NCBI GenBank assembly: GCA_036245805.1
Contig: BTRK01000005.1
Coordinates: 30,299,469 to 30,363,468, forward strand
DNA: 64,000 bases
Direction of reading: 5' to 3'
Origin: Pristionchus mayeri
Lineage: Eukaryota; Nematoda; Chromadorea; Rhabditida; Neodiplogasteridae
Shown: piece after piece, positions 11,173 through 21,134 of the stretch
Numbering within the stretch: the stretch's first letter is position 1
Layout of the letters: every line of letters starts with the position of its first letter
Program-made: the position numbers and the translations under genes
The notes under the pieces: generated by a model
Told to the model about the DNA's origin: nothing
Seen by the model: the letters and a program-made list of their open reading frames with translations, nothing else
Databases searched by the model: none

Positions 11173-13179
11173 ATGGTCCTTCGCCATATCGGATTTCTAC
11201 TTTGTTTATTCTGGACGAGCTCCGGTATTACAAAACATACCATTTTTTAAAATTATTTGACACATCGTTCCATCTAAATACTGAACTTGAGTGGAATCAT
11301 CCGTACCTATTGGGGTGTCCGGAAAGTTCGTATAATGCATCGGAAAAAAGTCAGTTCGCGATCAAATGCAGTGAGTGCGCAATCTGTTTGTCAACAATGT
11401 ATTGCATCATTCTGACGTTGAGTAGTGAGAGGATTTAATCAGTCTCCTAGTTGCTACATTGATTCTTGTCATGGACTCCCATCTCTACCTCCGAGCAGTT
11501 TTACTTCATTACTACCGTCTTGGCCGATCCGTGAAGGAGGCCCACTCTGCCCTGGCCCAGTCGGAAGGAGCTGACGCCCCCTCCATACCCTTCTGCTATA
11601 AGTGGTTCTCCCGCTTCAAGAAAGGGGAGTTTGGTCTCGATGATCAACCCCGCTCTGGACGCCCTCCCTCCCTCGATCAGCCTCTCGTTCTCCGCACACT
11701 GCGCCAGCCCATGGCCAGTGTGCGTGAGTTGAAGAAGGATACTGGTACTCCCAGATCAACGGTGCCCACGCCCGTCCCGAAGAAGGAAGAGCACGGAAAG
11801 AAGGAACTCCTCTGCTTCTTCTTCTCAGTGCTCGGTCCCATCTACTGGGAGATCCTCGGCCCTGGCACCAGCATCAATGCCGACCTCTTCTCTGAACAAC
11901 TGGAAGATGTCGCGATCAGAGTCCCTCCCAGACTCCTGAACCAGGGCAAAATTCTTCTTCTGATGGACAATGCTCGCCCACATCGAGCGAAGATGACCCA
12001 GAAGAAAATGGACGAGCTGAAGATCGAGAGGATTCCCCATCCACCGTATTCCCCGGATCTCTCCCCATGCGACTACCACTGCTTCCGCTCTCTCTCTGAC
12101 TTCTGCAAAGGAAAGAAGTTCAAGAATCGAGATGAAGTTGTGAGGGCTTTCGTGAACTGGGCGGTCTCGAAGAAACCCGCATTCTGGAAGAGAGGAATCG
12201 AGACTCTGCCCAATCGCTGGAGGGAGGTAGTGAGAAAGAAGGGGGCATACATTGGTCACTGAGAATTGTAAAGCATTGAATAAAAAATAAAAACAAAAAA
12301 TTATACGAACTTTCCGGACACCCCAATACGTGTCCTGGCACCGAATGTTCCGAGAATTGTGACAAACTGAGCGTCACTCAGCTGGAGTCAATTGGAGACT
12401 GGAGAGGAGAAAGACACGTGATGACGTGTACTGAGGAACACCACATGCTTGTGTGAGTTGATACATATTCGGGGAAGTTCCCGAAAGGTAGTCCATAACT
12501 GGCCCACCCCCTGCCACGACTTGCATGTAATTTTTCCGTTACTTATCTCCTCGTAGCCCTCTCAAGAAATAGTCAAGGGAAAAGAGATTACCAAAAAGTA
12601 ATGAGAGTTAATATATAAATGATGGGTTTTAGGATAGGCCAATTAACGAAGTGCCAATCTTCGAACTCAAAACTCAGAAAAAATATAGCAATTGATGATT
12701 CTTCAGTAGGCAAATGAGGACGCCTACTAGAAATGCATCATCCCAATGGGCCGATCAGCTTAATTGTCCTGCGTATGGATGGAAATGGCAACTAGATACA
12801 TACTCTGAAAGAATTGCAGTCAACGATGTTTCCTGCATCTCTAAAGGTTCGATTAAGCATGTTTGGGACCGAATTCAAAATAAAATTTTCAGAAGATTAC
12901 GAAGAAATGGAAAGAAAGAGTAGGATGTTTCTGATTTTCTTCGTGGGAGGATGGCGGCTGTTCACTGCTGTATTCATTATTTTCGTCGTGTGTCAGTATT
13001 TTTGCAAACTAGGTTCACACGAATTTTTAAAAGTTAATTCTATGAAAAAATGCATTAATTTAAATAATAACAAAAAATACAATTTCGTTGTAGGTCATGT
13101 CTCTGCGAACGGTGGATGCTGTTGTGAGGGATGTGCACGCCGACGATTCTCCTGTTCTGGATGTGCATGCTGCCATTAA
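11173..13179 (+). pseudogene. sushi-like membrane protein, copy E, interrupted by a mariner
   Basis: Exons 11173-11224, 11292-11309 continuing at 12329-12452, 12707-12846, 12893-12991 and 13094-13179. A 1017-bp mariner (11310-12326) sits in exon 2 between duplicated TA dinucleotides. Leaving it out gives a second exon of 142 nt, the same as in copies C and D, and all later phases (2-1-1) are kept, so the rest of the gene shows no other damage. Features: signal peptide identical to copy D; ECSENC, DWRGER, VMTC; WADQLNC, WKWQL, DVSC; helix FLIFFVGGWRLFTAVFIIFVV; tail with nine cysteines ending CSGCACCH. As it stands the reading frame runs into the mariner and stops, so the gene is presumably null unless the element is spliced out or excises. 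Confidence 0.85.
11310..12326 (+). mobile_element. mariner element, internally deleted copy
   Basis: Inverted ends TTGGGGTGTCCGGAAAGTTC, flanked by TA on both sides. The transposase frame (11459-12262) encodes the N-terminal DNA-binding region (FKKGEFGLDDQPRSGRP) and then jumps to PTPVPKKEEHGKK. Compared with the copy at 26226, about 222 bp are missing in frame, including the segment with the first catalytic aspartate, plus one lysine codon. The second and third aspartates (LMDNARPH, SPDLSPCDYHCF) remain. It can therefore only move with a transposase supplied in trans. Confidence 0.9.
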
Positions 13180-13481
13180 CAATATGTAACAGTAGCCTAC
13201 AACATATTCGTAGATTATTTATTGTATTCACTTTCATGTTAGGCCGAATATGCTATTTTCGGAATCACAACATTCAGCAGATTTGATGTATTACGTTTAC
13301 GGTTATGATGTAGTGCATGCCATTTCTATTTCTCACAGGCAAATCGCAGTATTTTTTGTATCGAATTTCAATAAGTTCTTTCATGAAATTTGGATCACAA
13401 CATTGCGTAGACTCATCAGAGCAAGAATTTATCTTTCTTCATCAATAGAATTGTGAGTTTCGTGTCGAGGTTTGTTTCCTC
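13180..13481. other. intergenic, convergent
   Basis: Space between copy E (+) and the minus-strand gene; no further gene seen. Confidence 0.4.
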
Positions 13482-14869
13482 TCAATCAGCACGGGCGCTC
13501 ACTTCAGTCGTCGGTTCACTTGAGATGAGCGTCGTCCTCTCATTGTCGGATGGAACTTGAGAAACCGCAGCCACTGGAGGAGCCACAGAGGGCCTGAATA
13601 ATGATTTTTGATCCCCAAAAATGTGGTTGAAATCCCACTTTCAATAACCGTTTTATTTATTTTTAAAAATTTTGTTATAACGAAACTTTTGTGAAAATAA
13701 TCGATGTGGGTTGTGCACAACTACTTTCAGAGTTTGAAATTAATAATTCGAATTGAAAGATGATCTTTGATATCTCACGGGGGAGCAGCTGCCGCCTGGA
13801 ACAGAGCATGCCGGTGTGCGTTCTTCGCAGTGTGGTGGCGTTGGTACTCAAATATTTTATATTTTACAATTTTGATTTTCTTTATAAATTACCATGGTTC
13901 CTCCGATCACTACGAGAATAACGCATGCAACGAGGGTCGAGATTGAAACAATGACGATTGTGCCCTTAAATGTGTTTGTACATTTACATTTTTAATCACC
14001 AATTCAAGTGGAGAAACAACAAACAACAAACCAAGTTCGATTCGTCGTCTTTCTTTTCTACCGTCAACTCATTCGAGTTTGAGAGAGACTTGGACTCTGA
14101 AGAAGTCTCCCAAATTACAACTTTCTAACTAGAGATCAAAGATCAAGTTTCACCTGGCTTCGATTCGCTGTGGTTCCGTGCAGGTATCACAGGTTCTGCA
14201 TAGTGAATCTTTCCGGTCCAGAAGAAAGAACTGAATTATCCATGAATAGATTTCTTTCTACGGAAAAGCCGACCTGTTATTGGAATTTCTGTGTTGCACG
14301 TCTATTGTGCATCCTCCATAGCATTCAAGTTCGCCTCAAATGTAAAGATCAAAGATTAAATTAATAGGAATTACCTTTATCCACATATACTATCCGAGGA
14401 TCCGAGGATGTATGAATTGTATTTATTGTAAGAACAACATTATCGTTTGCTCGATTTGAGTGAAAATCTGCATTGAAATCGAATTTTGATCATATGGGCT
14501 TTTTTCAGATTTAACTCACAAAAAGGCCACGGACTTTTGTCTCCAGCTCTGAAAAAATCTTTTGTTTGGATGCGCAATATTTCAATAGATATGTACTCAC
14601 ACTTCGACTATTGCTCCAACATCACATTCGATCACTTGTTTCATCATTTTCGCATCTTTTTGCAGTACCAATTTCAATTCCTTATTTATCAAGCTCTGAA
14701 AAGGAATTATATTTTAACTTCTTTTTTTAACAGTTTTTAGTGTTGTATGAAGATCAATGTGTAGCCAATACAAGAAGATTCTATTGCTTTTTAGATTAAA
14801 AAACAAACTCACAAATTCTTTGTGGGTCTCAGTCATTCCATTCACACATCCATTGCCAACATAACATCT
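13482..14869 (-). CDS. small Cys-containing membrane protein, second family, copy 1 (partial model)
   Basis: Minus-strand exons. 14813-14869 encodes RCYVGNGCVNG. 14603-14695 encodes KELKLVLQKDAKMM and IECDVGAIVE. 14155-14258 encodes SWIIQFFLLD and CRTCDTCTE. Near 13890-13980 lies a membrane helix (IVIVSISTLVACVILVVIGG). Then come Cys/Pro-rich and Pro/Ser-rich tail pieces ending at about 13482. The first exons join in phase 0 like their paralogue at 15991-16992, with which it shares the C[FY]VGNxCVxG and IxCD motifs. The splice into the helix exon was not resolved and no signal-peptide exon was found; a MITE at 14918-15070 sits where it would be expected. Family and function are unrecognised. 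Confidence 0.45.
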
Positions 14870-14917
14870 CTGGAATGAGAACAATTGCGTTTGAGCGCGA
14901 TGAGCGCTACTTTTCAT

Positions 14918-15070
14918 TAGGGTTGGCAAAAAAGTCCGACGCCGAGTCTCAGACTATGAATGATTGGGATTCAGAGAGTCCGAACTTCAAATTATGTGTC
15001 GTTGCGGTGTTGAAAGTTTGGTGCACATTTTAATTGAACCGGTCTGTTCAGTCTATTTTTGCCAATCCTA
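14918..15070. mobile_element. hAT-like MITE, 153 bp
   Basis: Ends TAGGGTTGGCAAAAA and TTTTTGCCAATCCTA are inverted with one mismatch. Flanks CTTTTCAT and TTTTTCAT are an 8-bp duplication with one mismatch, as expected for hAT elements. No coding capacity. It lies directly upstream of the first recognisable exon of the minus-strand gene. Confidence 0.75.
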
Positions 15071-15489
15071 TTTTTCATATAGACAATCAATTTTTTAAAT
15101 ATTGACTAAATATAAATTTTGAAAGTCATTCACGGCTTTGGATTGCTGCAGACACCACTTGAGATCAGCCCGTTGCTTCTCCCGCCATAGAATAAATACA
15201 GTTTTGAAGAAGAACATAGCGGATGAAAAGTGTCCATCACCGCTCAAATGAGTATTATTTTTTTTGTATATACAACATATCTCCATAACTTTTTCTTTCA
15301 CTAAAAACATTTGCTCAGTCAAAATGTATTCATTCTCATTCTCTTTTTGCTAATTAAACGCCCGAAATTCGATGAGAAACGAACTCCTTCTCGATCACAA
15401 GTGGTTTCCTTGTCTTAATCGTACAGTCTGAATCAGAATTGCACAGTAGCCTTTCTGCAATCGCCGATTGAATTCTTTTAATCTATATT

Positions 15490-15870
15490 CATACCGTGAT
15501 TGGAGCCGATTTTGACTTCTCCAGCACTGTACTTGACGGGAATGAGGATACGCGCCGACATGAGACAAGTCTTCGGCGAGAGATACTCTGTAATGTGAAA
15601 AGAGTCTTCCGAATAATGCATAATATTAGTTGTTCGGATCAACCAAATTTTTCAACAAAATTTCATTTTGAAAGATTCTCCTCCTCGGAAAGAATTCCAC
15701 TCATTGGATGTCTTCACTCTCCCCTCTTCACGGCCACAATTATGAAATCTTCATTATAACAGTTCATCTACGACTATGAATGGTGAGACGGGCGAGTGAT
15801 ATCTCCGAACTGGATATACCATATTCTGTCCAATCTCACCGAGTTCGTAATGCCCTTCTCTTCCAGTTGG
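15490..15870 (-). pseudogene. C-terminal exon fragments of the second small Cys family
   Basis: Minus-strand pieces after TTTCAG at about 15870 (GREGHYELGEIGQ) and after TTACAG at about 15590 (EYLSPKTCLMSARILIPV) resemble the last exon of the neighbouring gene at 15991-16233 in order and composition. No matching N-terminal exons were found, and stop codons follow soon, so this is read as a decayed copy. Resemblance was judged by eye only. Confidence 0.35.
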
Positions 15871-15990
15871 TCTGAAATAGATGCACATCATATTTCATCA
15901 TATTTATTTATCCTGACGTCAGGCACAATGGTCCTGCAGGAGGGTGACTTCAGTGTGGAGGGAATGGGGATCTTCGGTCTCAGAGCGTCG

Positions 15991-16992
15991 TTAGGTCAAG
16001 GGATGGGATCTTCTTTGGCTTCTCTGGTCAACTGTAGGGACGATCGTGACGGATCTCCGTTGAGCATCGAAGTAGATCATCCTGCCGCCGAACACCTGAC
16101 TTGCGCCGGTTAGGAACTCACAACGCAGACAGCGAGGTTTTCTTGACGGTAGATCACTCGAGACGATGGGAATCCGTCCGTGCTCCTCCTCTTGAAGTGT
16201 ACCAAGTAGGCGATACTCTCCGGGTTGCCCAAGCTGACGGGTTGCCCAAGCTGATGCACATTACCATGATGAATCTGATTCATGGTTAACTATAATACTA
16301 CATCTAGAAATCATCATAAAAATATGAAAAATATGCACAGTAGTGCCTTCGAATGTACGGACTTTATCTTTGCAGCAAGGTCGCACGAAATAGCATCCGG
16401 AGTGATCGGAGTTGGCACTGGTACCTAAAATAATATTTAAATTCTCAATAGCGATTTATCCCCAACTATCGAGAAATCAGAATATGCATCACTTACAAGG
16501 GACATATGAGAGCATCCAATTGGTTTAAATTTCCCGTCTACGCAACTATTGCCGACAAAACATTTCTGTAAATTAATATTTCATTAACAGAAGGGGCGAA
16601 CAGATGTAAAATGGCTGAGGTGCTATAATGAGCATTGCTAAATGATTTTCTTTATGGACTCAATCCATTTATCTTCCGATATAATCACTCACCACATTGG
16701 GGTTAATGCACTCCGAAATATTGACTAGATTGGTTTTCGAGGGAATTGGGAGGTCTTGAATGACTGATCCATTTCGGTTAATCGCACTGGGAGAAATAGA
16801 CGATGACTTCTTTGAATCGGAGCCATGTAAGGTTTGGTTTGTCATTGGAGGTTCAGGCATTACTGTAGTGAGAAGGGAAATAGTCGCTCCGCCCGACTCT
16901 GATTCTCTTGGGGGATCCAGACTGGTCCTGGGCCCAGGCTCAATGGCGAGAGTGAGAATGGTGAAGGAGAGGAAGAGAAGAAGGCGAAGCAT
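15991..16992 (-). CDS. secreted Ser/Thr-rich protein with CFVGNSC motif, second family, copy 2
   Basis: Four exons, all phase 0: 16693-16992, 16497-16565, 16359-16424 and 15991-16233, about 225 residues. Signal peptide MLRLLLFLSFTILTLA, then roughly 80 Ser/Thr/Pro-rich residues with several possible N-glycosylation sites (NQT, NGS, NIS). Next are ECINPNVV, CFVGNSCVDG, a GC pair, ISCDLAAK, and a basic C-terminal exon with CLRC and RRSHPLT. No membrane helix is seen, unlike its paralogue at 13482-14869. The last exon begins at one of two acceptors 17 bp apart, created by a tandem duplication, and only the inner one keeps the frame. Probably secreted; no known family recognised. Confidence 0.55.
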
Positions 16993-17778
16993 CTGGGAAG
17001 TGACCTACTAGACGAGAAATATCGATCGACTCACCTGAAGAGAGAGGAGAGGAAGAGAGCAGCCACTCGGAGAAGGAGAGAGTGAAGAGAATGACGGGAT
17101 AAAGAGGGAGAATGGGCGAGAATGCACGTAAACAAGATTGTTATTTGTTCGATGCAAATAAATTTGAATTCGGAAATTGAATTATCATAAACAATTAATA
17201 ATTTTAAAAATAATTTGTACTCTAGAGTGCCATAGTCCAGGTTGCCAACCACGTGAACTTATTCTTTAGTACTCTGGTGTGTCACTCCAAGTGGCGCCCA
17301 AGCTTGGTCGCGACTTGGGCGCCCTCTCTCAGAATCCCAAGTTGGGATCAAGTAAATTTTCAAGTTCGCCCCAACTTGATCCCAACTTGGGATTCGGTCA
17401 GAGATACGAGAGAGCGTGTAATAAGGGGAGAGAGGGCGCCCAAGTGGCGACCAAGCTTGGGCGCCACCTTTCCTTCTGCGCCCCTTCCTTCGCTGACTAA
17501 TCAAGGATTCTTCCCCACCTCGACATTCAATACCCCGGAAATCAAATAGCAGTGGTTAGCGTTTCCGCCTCAACAATTCCCTTTGTGCTATCCAAAGAAT
17601 TCTTCGACACTCTTCGAGTCCCTTCGAGTTTTTAACTTCCCGTTTTTGCAAGGGCTCAAAATATGTTCCCCCGTTCTCAACTGCGTGTGATGGGGTCATT
17701 TGCTTCGAGTTACCGTGTTCTCTTTCATTGAATTTGAGCAATCTCGCTTGATCCCTTGGAATTTTGCAGATTTCGCAA
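16993..17778. other. intergenic, divergent
   Basis: Divergent space between the minus-strand secreted gene and copy F (+). Apart from the hairpin at 17289-17469 nothing was recognised. Confidence 0.4.
17289..17469. repeat. GC-rich inverted repeat
   Basis: AAGTGGCGCCCAAGCTTGG at the left is mirrored by CCAAGCTTGGGCGCCACCTT at the right. GAGAGAGGGCGCCC pairs with the inner left arm, and a nested palindrome (CCCAAGTTGGGATCAAG...) lies inside. Probably a small foldback element. The short open frames here are palindrome artefacts. Confidence 0.7.
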
Positions 17779-20483
17779 ATGCAACTGCTCGGAATCGTTC
17801 TTCTGGCGACTTGTTCGTCGTTCTTCCGTGCAGGTACCATTCAAAAATGTACAATTAGGGATTCTTGATGAATCGGGCTTCTATTCTCCATTGATTAGAA
17901 CACAAAGCTAAGGAAACCCAAGGGTGTGGTAAGTTCAAAATTACGATTAGATTCATGGTGATACACTAATTAATTGAAATTTGAGGGGTTGCCGAGGAAA
18001 TATTGAGATGACATAAACTGAGTTTCAAGCCATTGGATTTTTTTCCAAATCGCGCCTGGAAAGTTTGCGTTGGTTAAAGAGTTTGGGAAAAAAAACGTTC
18101 CCACTCGTTGCTTGGTCAGTGAGCTGTTGACCACCCCTTTCAGCCCTCAATATTTCAGAGGAAGTGATTCACACGCGGACGTGCCCTGGCACGGATTGTA
18201 AGGAGGGCTGTGAAAAAATCAAGTACAAGACACTCCCGACGACTGACTGGCGAGGGGAGAGATACGAGATGACTTGTGAGGGGGGATACGAGATGAGTGT
18301 GAGACGATGTACTGCTTGTACATGTATCTATTACATTTGTATGCAAGCGATCATGCTTTGTCTAGCAAAATTGTAAAAAAAACATTTCGCAATCGGAGAG
18401 CGAGTTGCCTTTATCACGGGTCTCCTGTAAAAGTGTAGGAACGCTGGATACTAGAAATATTTTGCCTCGTCAATTTTCAATTAACTTGGTTGATGGTCAC
18501 CAGTGGGGTCAGAAGAATATCAATCAACTTATTTTGGTGAAATCTGCACATTATCGATTTTTGTGATCTACTGCTTCAAATTGACGTATTTCAGTCAATT
18601 TTGATCGTACAGAGAACTTTTTTTTTGCATTTTGCTCAAAATCGAGATATCTACAACTTCCTCAACGTAAATGTCTAAAAACATTGTTAAGATGCAAATC
18701 CAGTGAGAAAACGCTTCTTATGCGACATTTATAGCTGAAATATCTCAATTTTACCCGTTTCAGACAGTTTTCATCAAATAACTTGAAAACGAAGAGTCGT
18801 AGCGATTGGAAGGCCCTGAGGAATTGATAGAGCTTGTGGAGAGCTATCGATTGCATTTTTTGACTGCACGATTGGACCAGGTTGAACCGAAATATGATCA
18901 AATAACGAAATCTTTCAAAAAATAACCAAGTCCGGAAAAGTCGATAATCACCCATAGTAAATCGATAGTCAAAGGACAGAGATATGAAAAATGGTCAACA
19001 TATACACCCCCTAATTTCGTATGGAGATTCTATATTAAGAATAAAAACGATGGTGTTTTTGGTATACGAAGCCAAAAAATCGATATTCTGATCACGAAAT
19101 TCAGTTTTTCGCAATTTTCACTATGAAGACTTTGTTTCGCCGTTGGTCCTACGCTGAGGAAGTTGTAGATATCTCGATTTTGAGCAAAATGCAAAAAAAA
19201 AGTTCTCTGTACGATAGTTAGAATACAGTAATCCCCGTTCTGATCAATCGAATAGTGATCCTTTTACATATCATTCTACATTTTAGTCGTCTCTCTCTCC
19301 CTTTGTATTTTCCTAGGATCTTCTCTCTTCTCCTGTACTTTACATGTCATTCCCTCGACCCCTCGTTTCTGTATGCTAAAGTTAGTCAGTCGTTCTTGTG
19401 TGTTTCGTGCGAGCTACACGTGTTGTCTCTTCCACGTCGTTTCGTTGTAGCTGTTGTCTCAGGATAAGGTTCGTAATAAAGTTTCTTTTTACTATCCTAG
19501 CACTATCTTAATACACTGTATAAGTGGGATAAGGGATCAGAAGGGATCTCAGGTGTACTGTAGTCGTAGAATCAGTTGGCCCTAGTACTATCTGGACCTA
19601 ACTCGATCAAAATTGACTGAAATACGTCAATTTGAAGCAGTAGATCACAAAAATCGATAATGTGCAGATTTCACCAAAATAAGTTGATTGATATTCTTCT
19701 GACCCCCAATGGTGACCATCAACCAAGTTAATTGAAATTCGGTGAGGCAAAATATTTCCTAGTAGCCAAACGAGCCAGTTTTCCTACACTTTTACAGGAG
19801 ACCCGTGTTATGCATGAATGAATCCAACATGAAGAATCATGAAGAATGGATTCGAACGCAATATTTAAACATTATTTGGCCTTTCCAGTTCCCGAAAGAA
19901 AGCTGGAAATTTGGATGGAACTGGCCACTCTATCCCGAGATTGCTGTGTCAGACGGATGAGGGAAAATGGCACTACCACGAGAAGGATGAACGACTTCAT
20001 GTTGACATTTGTTTTGAAAAAGGTGAATCAGATTCAATATTTCATCATATGATTCAATAATGTGAACTTTTTTTCGGGCACTGGCCTAGCATCTCTTGAC
20101 TGAAAATTTCAGAAGGCTCGAGATCTAAGTGGAGCTATTATTTGAGGATAGTCTTGTATATTTTGGGTGCGCTTGTCGTTATCGGTCTTGTCATCGGCAC
20201 AATTGGTAAGTGATTCTTACAGCATTTAGTGACTAGAGTATCGGGCTCTGTACTGTTTGGGGGACAAGCAAGGTGTTGGTGGACATATGTCGACTGTAAT
20301 CCTGATACGTCCCTCTAAACGCAACAGAGCCGAGTATCGTACAGTTATTGATAATAATTGATTGCAGGCTGTTGCATGAGGATGACTGACGCCTGTTGCA
20401 CTTGTGGATCCGGTGATAGTGGATCGAATTCTGCGGCAGCCGCGGAGCGTGGCGAACTGATGAATGTGAGTTCCCTTCAATGA
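17779..20483 (+). CDS. sushi-like single-pass membrane protein, copy F (large intron insert, uncertain splice)
   Basis: Exon 1 (17779-17833) is a signal peptide (MQLLGIVLLATCSSFFRA). Exon 2 starts at 18159 (CPGTDCKEGC, DWRGERYEMTC). Exon 3 is 19889-20022 (LLCQTDEGKWHY, HVDICFEK), exon 4 20113-20205 (a membrane helix), exon 5 20368-20483 (GCCMRMTDACCTCG, then a Ser/Ala-rich end). Intron 2 holds a 1.4-kb palindrome with its own insert. The expected donor after exon 2 (GTGAGA at 18299) is in phase 0, whereas exon 3 needs phase 2. A weak donor about 75 nt later (TTGTAAAA) would restore the frame and add a Cys-rich segment. So this is either a frameshifted copy or one with a shifted donor. Exons 3-5 join cleanly. 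Confidence 0.6.
18411..19810. mobile_element. large palindromic element with nested LTR-like insert
   Basis: Left arm about 18411-18665 and right arm about 19152-19810 are reverse complements (for example TCACGGGTCTCCTGTAAAAG against CTTTTACAGGAGACCCGTG). The unique core is about 490 bp. The right arm is split by a 388-bp insert (19216-19603); removing it makes the arms collinear. No transposase frame. The outer ends resemble those of the two ~100-bp elements at 8199 and 10701. It lies wholly in intron 2 of copy F. Confidence 0.8.
19216..19603. mobile_element. 388-bp insert, possible solo LTR
   Basis: Flanked by a 4-bp duplication CGAT (19212-19215 and 19604-19607). It begins AGTTAG and ends CTAACT. 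The continuous left arm of the surrounding palindrome shows the empty site. An internal AATAAAG followed by a T-rich stretch is LTR-like, but the canonical TG...CA ends are absent, so another small element type is possible. Confidence 0.5.
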
Positions 20484-21134
20484 GAGATATGAACATACCG
20501 GTTACAATCTCATTGTCTACCTTTGCGGAGAAAACAAAATATTGATACCGAATGAAGAATTGCAAAAGTAGTCTGGACGAAATTAACAGAAGGCCACTAT
20601 TTCATGCATGCAACAACAGCAATATTTCTGCTTGACCTCCACCCACTACGCATAAAAATTCTTCTTTTGGATCAAACTAATTATGTCATATGTGACCGGC
20701 CTGCTTCATTCCCTTAAACCCGACTGTAATTTGCAAATAAAGATTCATATTTTTTTCGCTTCATAGTCAACTAGTTCATGATGGATAAACGGACACATCG
20801 TGGGCAAATAGACATTTTCAAACGCAGGAAAACTACTTGCAAACGTAACCCCATCACTTCGATTCCTCGCCAGATGCCAAATGGCGAAGTGAAAAGAGAG
20901 AAAAAGTCAGAGGAAATAGGAAAACAAGAGAGCATGGGCCTGAAAATTCAAGAGATCTCGACCGACATGCAAATTGTAAAAGATCTTTCGTACGCATATG
21001 TCAGAAAATGCTCCTCTTCGATTCGAATTTAGAAAAAGTTATTCAAAATTTTCACTCAATTGTATAATGTCCCAGTATGCCAAGAACGTTTGCGTAAACA
21101 CATTTATTCATGCACGAGAAGGAATGCAATGGTT
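20484..21134. other. intergenic, convergent
   Basis: No gene recognised between the end of copy F (+) and the end of the minus-strand secreted gene. Confidence 0.4.

Noticed and set aside
11825..12259. minus-strand 144-codon frame in the mariner
   Set aside because: Antisense shadow of the transposase; the same antisense frame recurs in the second mariner copy.
17253..17549. overlapping open frames on both strands around 17.3-17.5 kb
   Set aside because: They are mirror readings of a GC-rich inverted repeat.
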